Shown here: one piece after another, positions 37,128 through 49,100 of the stretch
Position numbering within the stretch: the stretch's first letter is position 1
Layout of the letters: each line of letters starts with the position of its first letter
Source of the DNA: Hemicordylus capensis
Taxonomy: Eukaryota; Chordata; Lepidosauria; Squamata; Cordylidae
Reading direction: 5' to 3'
DNA length: 64,000 nt
NCBI RefSeq assembly: GCF_027244095.1
Contig: NC_069660.1
Span: 51,909,834 to 51,973,833 of the forward strand
The notes under the pieces: model-generated
Databases searched by the model: none
Seen by the model: the letters and a program-made list of their open reading frames with translations, nothing else
What the model was told of the DNA's origin: nothing
Position numbers and translations under genes: made by a program

Positions 37128-40100
37128 ACTCCCATTGGGAATAATGAGTGGAAAGGAGGGAGTGCAAAGGTGCACTTCTTCGTAGGCATGGAACATCCTC
37201 ACCTTTTCAAGCTGTGTTGGCGGGGTTTAAAATGCTGTGGAAGTAGCGAGCATGCCTGTCACTGAGACAAGTGTATCCTTGTCCGTCCCACCCCCCCACC
37301 TCCACCCCAGAATTGCAGCAACTATGTCACACTCAAGACTGCTTTAACATAGTCCAAAAGGCTGCCTCAACAGGATCAAGAGATGGTGAATCCTTTCTCC
37401 CCACTCTACATTGTGTTGGATGTTTTTCTCATTTCAAACAGAGTTGCTTCTTCTCGTCAGTGTGTGTGGGCCATGTGTTTATACAATCATGTCATGCAGC
37501 AAACAAACAATCCAAGTTGTGGTTTGGGAATCCGTGTACCAATGCGTTTTGTATGAGATTTACAGTCACACTGAAATCCCTTCTGCCACAAAAACATTCA
37601 GCCAAGTGCATGGCAGAGCCTTCAATAGAACAGCCACATGGCTTACACTGTCCCACTTTCATACCTTATTAGGTACCCTGGAGGCCTTCTAATCCAATCC
37701 CCTGCTCAATACAGGACACTGCTATAGACACCCCTGTTAGCTTGGCAAAGAGGCACCTTTTAACGTGGTGATTCTCTTTATTTAGCAGGGGGAGAGTAAC
37801 TGGCCCTATCCACCTCCAGCGCAATACCTTCAATGACTGTTGCTGGTGTTGATCTTACGTTTCTTTTAGATTGTGAGCCCTTTGGGGACAGGGATCCATC
37901 TTATTTATTTATTATTTCTCTGTGTAAACCGCCCTGAGACATTTTTGGAAGGGCGGTATAGAAATTGAATTATTATTATTATTATTATTATTGTATCCCT
38001 GACAGATGGACATTCAGCCTCTCTCTACAAACCTCCAGTGAAAGAGATCCCACCACTGTGTGATAGGGGTTTACCTGGTTTGATTCAAGTCTGAACCGGA
38101 TTTGAACTGGACACATTAGGTTCTGAGTCCCCAAACAACCACCCCACCTCCAGCTTGGCTTGAATTTGAGCTGGTTTGCGGGGGGGGGGTGCTGCCGCGG
38201 CTGCATCTCTGCTGTTTCCCTCTCCCCTCGTTCTTCTAAGGCCTGTTTCAGTCCAGCTTTGGTCCACACAAATGGCCAGGGCGCATGTTTGGTGGACTCA
38301 AATGGCCACCACCGCTGAAGAAAAGGCTGGAATGGCCAGGAAAAAGACTGAAATGGCCCTTAGAAGATGGGGGGAGGACTCCCCCCCGCAGCAGACTGGT
38401 TTGATGGCGAACCAGCTCAACCTAGAGCCGGTTCACACATCCCTACTGCATGAGGCAGGCTGTCCCACTGCTGAACATACCTCCTAATGTCTAGCCTGAG
38501 TCTGCTTTCTTGTAATTTCAACCAATTAGTTTTAGTCCTGCTCTTAAGAGCAACAGAGAACAAGTCCACTCTTTGGCAGCCCTTCAGATACTTGAAGATT
38601 ACTAGTCTTCTCATTGCCAGGCAAAACATACCCAGCTCCTCTAACTCATGATTTCCAGATCCCTCACAATCTTTGCTGTCCTCTTAACCCTCTCCAGTTT
38701 ATCTGTGTCCTTAAAATGCAGTACCCAGGACTGGACACAATATGCCAACTGAGGTCTGAGCAGTGCAGAATAGGTTACCTCCAAGTTACTTCCCTCAGGG
38801 TTTGCAAAAAAAAAAGAGCTAGTTGCAGTCACTCTACATTTATGGTTTCTATATTGCTGCTTAAAGTTCAATTGGGAAACAAAATGAAGTGGTAGAAAAA
38901 TGAGCTAAAGAAGAAACACAATTCTTCTTTAGGTGGGGGTAGGGAGTAAGAGGAATCAAGGAAGCAATAGGATGGACATAAGAGTCCTACTGTCCATCTA
39001 GTCCAGTAGCCTGGTTCCCAGAATGGCCAGCCAGGTGCTTCCAGAAAGTCCACAATGACAACACAAAGTGGCAAAAGCCTTACCCATTTTTTGCCCCCCA
39101 CACCAGCAACTGGTACCTGAAGGTTCCATATAGCTACCATGGTCAATAATAAGCAGTAAAAAGAATTTACAGACCTCATCCCAAGGTACATCTCAACCTT
39201 CCCTTATGCTTCCTTCCAACTGGAGAAGCTGCAGTTAAAGATGTAGACTTCCCAGACATTAGGATAACAGTAATGGAAGCTGGAGAAGTCACACAGTGCT
39301 CCAAAACACTAAGGGCATGGAGCTGTTTCCGTTCTTACAGTGACATTCATTTCCCTGACTTATCTTCTTGGCTTGTGATTTCACCTTCATTCCCAGGTGA
39401 ACCAACACAGGTTGCACTAAAATGCAGGAAACAGTCTAAGCTAGAAACAGGTTCTACTCACAGTGATTATCAGCATGGCTTGGAAACAATCCCAAGGTCC
39501 TTTTCTGGCCATCCTCGTCCTCAGGACTCATATCTTCAGAATCCCACTGATTAGACGCTTTGAAGAAGTTGCCACATGCTCCATAGGCACAGCACTGGTA
39601 GGCATAGGGAACTTCCAAGACCCTGGGCAGGAGAATACAGAGCTATAGCTTTTTTATTCCCCTTCATGCTGCACACAGACTATATTGACACATGGGTGGG
39701 TGCAAAAACTCATTGTTTTTGCCTTCAAGAAGCCTTCTGCTTCTTGAATATGGAAAGAAACAAGGTCAAACGAAAGAGTGACCAGATGCAAAGGAGGACA
39801 GCGCTCCTTTACCTTTAACAGCTGCATAGGAGGAGGAATTGGCAGGTGTAAGTTGTCACACAGAGATGAGAAAAATGGCAGTTGTTGTCATTCCCTCGTT
39901 CACACAACTACTGAAAGAAAGCACCCATCCTCTTGGGCTTATTATAAAGGACCAAAGCCCTTACTTTCAGGGCTCCTTTTAATGGGCAGCCAGCACAGGA
40001 TGGAAACAAAAAGCCAGGGTGCCTTCTATACTGTCAACACACTGCCGGTGCTGAGTTCCAAAGTCATGCTACCCAACCACTTGTGTGCTGGACCAATTGC

Positions 40101-43100
40101 TGCACAGAGGACAGCCATGCAGGAAGAAGCTGGATGTGGAGAAGCAGAAGCACTTAGGGCACTTTTATTAGAAGGCTTTAAAAGATGGTTTGCAGCTCAT
40201 CAGGACCAAAGAGGATATGTGGTAGCTGTTAAGGCAGCAGGACCACAATGTCCAGAAATTGCTCCTTCTAACACTGTGAGCACGACAGCCTGAAGCTGGT
40301 TTAACAAGTTGGCCAACATGATCTGTAGTCCTCTGGCAAAAGCAGAAGATCTATGGAAGGCTGCAAGTTCAAACAAAAAATTAAGTGTCCCTAAGCTGAA
40401 GGCTTTTTTGCTCAGCGGACTGGGCGTGGTGGGCAGGGAGGGATTTCCATCTCTTCCCTCCTTCCAAAATCCCTTTACACATATATAAATATGTTCCCAA
40501 GAATCACTGAACCCTCAGGAACATATTTATACAAGCGAGCTTTTGGAGGGAGGTGAGAGACACAAAAATCAGTCCCATTCACCCTCCGCACGTGGTCTGC
40601 TGCGCCACTGATGGCTTCTTGCAGACCTGAAGTCCTCCTCCTGCCACTGAAGAGCTGTAGAGCACGTCGGCCATTATACTTCTGTGAGTGGGGCTAACAG
40701 ATGCTGACAGAAAATTCTCAGTACCTTCATTAAATCATCATTCCAAAGATTCTTTGGGAGTAGCCATGACAATTACACTAGTCTAAAACAAATTTAAGTT
40801 TCAAATGTAGATATCTCTCAGCATCTTTAGGTGGTCTCTCAATATGTGTATTTCTTGTATGGTATTGCTTGGTTCCTGCTCTACACTAAATACAGATCAA
40901 CAAATATAGGTCACCTCCGTTTCTTCAGGCTGCAACTCCTTCCCGTGACAGCTGCTGGTACCTTTTCAACCAAATGGCTGATTACCAAGCTAATGGCTAA
41001 TACTCAGCACTTTCTTTAAATAAACCTGATAGGGCAGGACTTGATCGGATGGACTTAAATTACAGGATGATAGACTTCATAATGGTAAGAGCAGTTTGAT
41101 AATGGAACTAATTATCTTGAGGCATGGTGGCCCCTTCCTCACTGGAGGTCTTCAGGCAGAGGCTGGGCAGCCATCTGTTGGGGTGTGTGCTGGCTCTGGA
41201 TTTCCTGCAGTGAGCAGGAGGTGGGACAAAATAAGATCCCTCCAACTCAATGATTCTATGATTTAGATTACAACACTGAACACCCAGAGCCCCTAATTAT
41301 GTTCACATCTGAATCCAAAGCACAGTTCAATCAATATATTGCAAAGGCATTGAAAGAGAGTGGAGGTCTCAGGACTCTCCACTAACAAAAGTGCTTGAAT
41401 GTTGTTGGCATTTTTGACATTGTGTTCGGAGTCTTACGGAATAGTGTCTTAGCTGCTTACTCCAACCGCTTCAGGCAGCTCATTAATCCACAGCAGACAA
41501 GACATGGCCACACAAATAGCATTTACTCTAGGAAGGCTGGATGTCATTAGCTGAGGTTGGCTTTTGCAAAGGTTTTCCGCTCTGCTGAGCCCCAGGCGTG
41601 AGCCCCCTGCTTCCAGGACCTCTGCCTGTGTGTGAGTTTGGATGATGCGAACAATGAAACATTAAGTGGCTCATCGATTTTTCAAGGCAGAATCTCAGTG
41701 ATAGATTCAGACTGTTAGCAGGAAGTCATGCTTGCTCAGACCTGTGGCATAACAGAATTACGTGGAAATGTCTGGTAAACATGGACAGCAGAAGGTGGAA
41801 CAAAGCAAATAAATAAAAGTCCAGAGAGGCAGACAGAGGGAAAGAGGAGCTCTTTGTAAAGTGAGAAACAAGTCACGGCTGAAAGAAAGCAAGGAAAGAA
41901 AGGAAGCTCACCTCATCTTGGGAAAATTTTCTTTAGTGAAGGACTCAGACAGTGCAAGGTTGCCTTTCAGCTTCAGATGAGTCAGTCCAGCCAAACCAGC
42001 CAACGGCAGCGTTGTCAGCTGATTGTCAGTCAAATCCCTATTGCGATGAAAGACACGGGAATAGGATGGTGAGCAATGTTCTGGGCCAGGGAGATGGGCT
42101 TCTCACAACATTTTTATTCTAGATAGCTTAGTTTTCCTATAATGACCACTTTAATTTGGGATTTTTTAATATGATTTTTTGTATTTTAATATATTTATTT
42201 ATTTACTTACATATTTTTATACCACCCAAAACGTATGTCTCTGGATGGTTTACAACAGATAAACACAACATTAAAACATTAGTTACAAAAACAAAATTTA
42301 AAAGACAATTTTTTTTTTAAAACAATGCTCTAAAACAACATTAAAAACAATCAAAACAGTATCAGTTAACAGCCTGGGTGAACAGACCAGACTTTAAAGA
42401 CTTTTAAAAAGCTGTCAGAGATGGGGAGGCTCTTATTTTACTAGGGAGCGCATTCCAAAGCCTCGGGACAGAAATGGAGAAGGCCCGTCCCTAAGTAGCC
42501 ACCAGACGAGCTGGTGGAAAATGCAGACGGACCTCTCCTGATGATCTCAATGGGCGGTGGGGTTCATATAGATGTTTGTAAGGTGTTTTGAGAACCCATT
42601 GGACTAGTTGGTGGGACATTCCGTGCTATATTCAAATAAATATGCCCTTTCCTTACCTCTGGTCAGCTTTAAGATGCTAAGAATGAGCAGAACTTAAACT
42701 GCTTTCAAAAAATACATTGAACATTTGCACAATGATGTCACACATCAACTTGTATTATAATGCCACTTTGCACTTTTCAGTTTTCAAAGCACATCATATG
42801 AATTTATCTTGTTGTAATGCTTACAACAACCCTGTAAAGTAAGTGAATATTATTATCCCCATATTGCATGGGGCAAGCGGGCTGAGGAGGAGTGGCCTGA
42901 CTAAGGGGTTTATGACAGAGGTGAGAAATACCACTTCTCCTGCAGGAAAGGCTGCAGCCCCAAGAGGAGAGCATAGATGTTGTGTTTCTTCGTGGGGGAA
43001 ATGGAAAACAGTGGCTGACATGACGTGCAGCATAACAGCACTGGAATGCTCTGTGCAAGAGCTGCTGCAGATGCTTAGGCAGCCCCAACAAGACTGTTAA

Positions 43101-46100
43101 GAATGAGTGGTTGCACAAAAAGGGCTGTTGCGTTTATTCCCATTCACCACAATCGGAATAACTGTGACAGTGCTGTTTGATCGTACTGTTATGCCTTTGG
43201 TTTGGGTCTGAAAGTGGGTGAACAATCGAGTTTTTGTAAGGTGAAAGTCACACTTTGACTGTGTTGGACTCTGCCTTTTGGCAGCTCAGTTCAAGGTAGT
43301 CAGATTTAATTTTCTACACGTTCACAACTGTTCTTATTGTCACCTGTGAAACTTACAGCTTGATGAGAGAGTGGAGGGTTGCAAAGGCCTCCGGGTGGAT
43401 GGACTGAATGTAATTCCAACTCAGGTCTCTGCAAAGCAAAATATACTTTTTAAATAATAGTCACTGAAAGAGTGGTTGACATCCAGATGAACACTTCACA
43501 CGTGCAGGCAGAAAAGAGCATGCATGCAGCTGCTCCAAACCTGCTTCTGAAGCATAGGCATTCATGGGGGGGGGGCAGTCTTCCATTCCCCTGGAAGCAT
43601 TCTCATATGAACTGATCTCCCATTCCCCTGGAAGCATTCCCCTATGACCCTCATAACCTATGACAAATAACCTATGACACATAACATAATTATGTGTTGC
43701 ACAGGGCATTTCTGGAAGAAAAGGAGATTGGTGAAACACCCTCCCTCCTCTTGAGTGCCTGCACTTCTTACACAGGCATGTAGCTGCTGCACGTGTGCTT
43801 TTTTTTTTGGCTCCACGTGCATAGCATCTGTCTGGATGTCGGCCGGCATGCTGAGGAGTCTAACTGGTAAAGTTGTGGGTGCTAGTTATATTGCTTGTAT
43901 GCCCAGCACAAAATCAGCTGTTAAAGGCAATGTTTTCACCCAGTCCACAGTGTAAGTTCACCAAGTCCCCATCCAGTTATGAGGATATCCTTATATGACA
44001 GGATGATTTTCTTTGCATCCCTGTGAAAATATCTGGATAAATTCTGTTTCAAAGCAAGCCTCCCCCCCCGCCTTTTTTCATGCTCCATGCAATGTAAATC
44101 ATAATTAATGTCTTTTACAAGCAGTCTAGTAATGCCAGCTGCCATTGGAAACCCATCTTCAACAGCCCAGTGTCCATGTCTGGCTTTGTATACATTCATT
44201 TTTTTACACTTAAACCCTGGATGATATGTAATTTGTATAGCTGGTATATGTGGTGACAGTGATTTGAGTGGCAATGGTGTAGATAATGGGAGAAATTAAT
44301 ATGTGTGAATTTAATATGGGTATAGCTCTTCCAGTAGAACCACAGAAATATAAACCTTAGATATGCAAACTGGCTCGTCTCACAACAGGCCCCTTATTTA
44401 CAGATTCTGAGTGAGCCATGGTAGGCAATCTTCTAGCCCAGGGGTAGGCAACCTTGGCTCTCCAGCTGTTGTTGAACTACAACTCCCACCATCCCAGCCA
44501 CAATTTGTTTGCGAATTTATGTATTCTAGCCTATACTGAACCTTCAGCATGGAGAATTTTGTAAGAATCTGGCGGGAAAGTCTTTGAGGTTTGGAGGACA
44601 GGCCTATGGGTAAGTTTTGAGAAACAGTCCTGAATAACTAGCAGAGAAGATGGATAAAAAGGTAAAGGACCTTCAGAGTTTGTAAAATTGTGCAGTGTGA
44701 TTCAGTCAGTGTTTCTGATGATGGCATTGTATCGCTGAAAAAATTAATACACCACAAGATGTTTGTGTGCATATGTATATAAGGCATGTGCAGATTTAGA
44801 GTTCCTCTGTATCAAGAACCTTGTAGGTCTGGCTTTGAGTGCAAGATATTGTATTCCAATCAGCACTGCTCATTCTTGGGCAAATAGTTAATACCATAGC
44901 TCTTATGTTCATGGACTAATACGGCCTATTTGTTTGGAAGAGGTCTTTATGGCATTTATGGGCTATAATTATGCTCAAAACACACTGCATTATACTCCTC
45001 TTTTCACTATCATAAAAACTCCTATTCATTCCCACCAAGCTGTACTTACACGGAGCGTAAGGCTGTGAGCTGCCCAAAGGTGTCTGCTCGAATTTCATGG
45101 ATGCAGTTGTGCTGGAGGCCACTGCAAAGACAGAGAGGCTGCAATGAGAGAGGGAGACTTGCTTCATAGAGTTCTCCATCCTCACTGGCAGCAGAAGAAA
45201 GCACTGCTGCCATGAAGGTTACTTCCATTAAAGGCTGCAAAGGAGTTTCACATTTCAAGGGGAAAGTGGGTCAAGAAACAAACATGCATGCAGTTTCGGG
45301 CCTGGGACAGTGTCCCATTCAAATCAAAAGTGTGTTTGTTGTGGGGATGGGGTGGGGTTTAAAAATACCAAGGATTCTTTATACCAACTGTTCCCAGACG
45401 TCCTCAGTATCTGCTCTGACTATGAAGGGGTCAAAGTCACCAGCTGGCACTCCCACACATGGGAACCAGGTGCCCAAATAACATGTGGCAAGAGAGGGGA
45501 AGGGAGGAATTGGGGAAACTTCGACTCAGAGCCTTCACACTTCCTTATCTCTTGCACTCAAACCTTATATATTTATTGCATATCTGAACCACTCTTCCAA
45601 GGAGCTCAGGGTGGCATACAAGATTCTCCTCCCATTTTATGCTCACAACAACTCTGTGAGGTAGGTCAGGATGAGCGATAATGACTGGCCCAAGATCATC
45701 TAGTGAGTGTCATGACTGAATGAGGATTCAAACTCGAGTCTCCCCAACCCAAGTCCAATGCTGCCTCTCTAACTTTTTAACTTGAACCTCCTCAAGAAAT
45801 ATTTTTGATGCTCTCAAAACTCCCAGCATCTAGATGGTGAAGGTGGCAGCTTCAGGCTCTCATACCAAGCATTCTACAATGGGAACCAGGGTAGAGCAAG
45901 TTGTGGGGGGCCCCAGGGCAAAGTCATAGGACACAGCATGGCACTCCTGCCCCACCATTTCCCATGGTATGTGCTCCCCAAACTTACCTGAATGGGGAAG
46001 GGGATCACTGGGAGAGGTGGCAGGCAGATAGTGGCCAGTGACTAGCTACTCTCACTCTCCCCCTTGGCAAATGGGGGGAACAGAGAGATGCAGTGGTATA

Positions 46101-49100
46101 GGCAGCAGCTTTTTCTCCTCCTCACCTTTGGAGGGTGGAAAAAGGAGGAAGAGGAGCTCCTGCCACTGTGTTCCCCTCTCCATTTGTCAAGAGGGAGGGT
46201 TGGAGCCTGAGAGAGAGAAAAGCTGTGTCTGAGTCTCTTAGCAACAGTTTGTCTCCCCCGCCCCCACCCCTCTCGAATTGGCCTTCTTCCCAGAAGCCCC
46301 TGCATGACTCTGGGAGGAAGTCCCTTTTCCAAGGAGGGTGGGTGGAAGCAGTGGTGCTGCAAGTCTCTTCTGTTGCCACTGCCTTCTCTCACTTCCTTCC
46401 CCATTCACCAATGGGATGCCCACATTGGTGGACTGGGAGGCAGGTGGAAGAAGGCAGCACACAGGTCAGCCATGAGCTTTTGGCCAAGAGCTGATTTGGC
46501 CAAACCTGACTGCTGCCTCTTCTGGGCACAAGCCAGAAAACAAAATAATTTTTCATCCTAGAGATATTAAACAGTTGGCAAAGGCCTGACCCCAGGATCT
46601 ACCTTTCTTCAGTTGTTAATTCATTCCCATAGATTGTTTCACAAGCTGCTCAGACCTGGGAATTCCATCTCAGCATGCCCTGAAGCAGCAGTTACTCACA
46701 TTTCCTCCAGCCTCTGGCAGTAGTGGAAACTAGGCAGCTCCTCAATTTGATTGTGTGAGAGCTCACTGTGCGGGGAAATAACAAAGAAACATCACCAGAT
46801 TAGAACAAAGCCAGCCTTCTTGAAGGCCTTCTTGGAATGTATCTGAGGCAGAGGAAGGGAGTGGGTAACCTCAGGCTATGCAGCTGGGGAAGCAGGAAAC
46901 CCCTGAGACAGGTAATATCCTCTCTGCACCCACCTGATGGTTGGCACCAGTCCTTTCATTCATTTCTGCACCCAATTTCCTGATATTATTCCTAAATTCC
47001 TTCCCCTATTCACTCAGTCTGTGTCTCCATTGCATCCAACTAGACCCCAAAGCCAGTGCTACAACTGACTATTCTGGTATTTCTTTGACATATGCACAGC
47101 CCTCCCCACAACATAACATATGCTTCCACACCTTTATATAACTTCAGTTTTTGCAAGTGAGCGGGGGAGCATGCAAGAGCTTAGATGTTAATCCTGAATC
47201 TGTTATTTTTCCATTCTAGCACTAGCCTCAGCGCACTACAGACCACTGTGATTTGAATCTTTGATGGCTCCCTCCCTTCCTGCATCCATGGCCATGATAA
47301 AATCTCAGTCCAACATGCCCAGATAACGTTTCTCAATCCAACATGCCCATAAAATGGCAATCAAGAACTATCCATTTGGTTAAGTTAAGAAATAGAATGG
47401 CAGTCAAAAACTAGGAAGATGATCCTTGTGACCACTGATGAGATTGATCTAAGAAGCCACACAAATGTGATCACAAGAATTATTTTACCACCAGTTCCCC
47501 AGAATAGAGAAAGCAGCAAGATGGAAAACATGCCTCAGCTGCACAGGACACTTCTGTGCCTGACCAAGAGTCTATGGCTGATGTGTTGGTGGTAGTAAAA
47601 GGTCCTAGGAGGAAAGGAAAATGTCTTCATGACTCACAAAATGCGCAGGCTGGGCAAATGCTGGCACATTCCTGCAGGAAGGAAATGGATCCCAGCCCGA
47701 GTCAAGGTCCTGTCGGAGAGAAGAAGACAAGAGTTAATGATATTATACATGAAGAGGCTTAGCCCATTCCCTTCTGCCAGGGTGAATACTGCTGAGGGGA
47801 TTATTGGAGTGGAATTAAAAGGAAGCATGAGGACACATGAGAGGATAGGGTGAGAGGGAAATGGCCAGCACAAGTTGTTGTGTCACTGTCTTCTAAAGTG
47901 TCACGACTCCTATCCGAGCCAGAGGAGGAGTGGGGGTTCACTGAGGTCGAATCCTTGACTTAAGGGGTTCATCGTAAGCTGCCACCATCCACTTTATTCT
48001 GATGTGAGAAAACCCACTTTCCATATAAGGTTCCTGAAAGGGTTAAAGTGGCAAAACCCTCTCAAAAGGGGCTGAGCAGTCCTAGGCCTTCAGAGGCATG
48101 TATGAAAAATAGTACACGTAGACAACAAGGATTTATTATTAGATTTAAAGAAAAGGGTACTCATTCAGAACAATGATAAGAGAGAGCTTTCATTAACTTA
48201 GGCCAGACATATTTCAAGTAATGAAAAAAAGGAAAAATAACTTTCCTAACGCATCAAACTATACTGGTCTTTACTACTCACAGGCTGCGGCCTTCCCAAA
48301 TCCCCATCAGCTCACCCTGCTGCTTCCTTGGGGTGCTCCTGGGACAGACTGAACCAGCCAAGCAAAGCTCTTAATTCTTCAGTAGGTGGCTAAGCCAGAA
48401 TACCCTGCCCAGTCCTCTGGGTTGGACCCTTGGATTTGAAATTCCTGGGCTTTTTACTTTATTAGGGAAGGGCCACCCTCCCAGCAGTTGCTCTAGTGAG
48501 GCCTAGTCCTCCCCTTAAGCCTCTCACTACATAAGGCCATGGAGAAAGACAATGAGATGCCTTTCTTCTGATTAAGGTAGTATACCCTCAGCTTAGTCTA
48601 ATTTCTATGATAAGGAAGGATACAGCTGCTGAACCAAACTGTAAGGTAAAGTGTGCCCTCGAGTCAGTGTCGACTCCTGGCAACCACAGAGCCCTGTGGT
48701 TGTCTTTGGTAGAATACAGGAGGGGTTTACCATTGCCTACTCCCACACAGTCTGAGATGATGCCTTTCAGCATCTTCCTATATTGCTGCTGCCCGATATA
48801 GGTGCTTCCCACTGTCTGGCAAACATACCAGCGGGGATTTGAACTGGCAACCTCTGGCTTGCTACGCAAGTCATTTCTCACTGTGCCATTAGGTGGGGCA
48901 GCTGCAAACTAGCAGCTGAAGTTTTCTCCTTTAGGATGCTGATATTGACAGTACTGAATAGGATATGGCAGCCCTACAAATTACTGGCCGAAGTTATGAG
49001 CTAGCTCATGCATGGCTCCCTAATGCTATTAGGCTAACTGAAACTTCAGCTAATACAGCATCACTTCAAAAAGCACCATGATGAAATGGAAAGTGGAAAG

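Noticed and set aside
39778-40293. 171-codon open frame on the + strand
   Set aside because: It lies antisense in an LGR6 intron, has no recognisable domain, promoter or splice context, and a single open frame of this size is expected by chance in 64 kb.
46038-46561. Several open frames of 64-120 codons on both strands between LGR6 exons
   Set aside because: They overlap each other, lack known domains and look like chance frames in GC-rich intron DNA.
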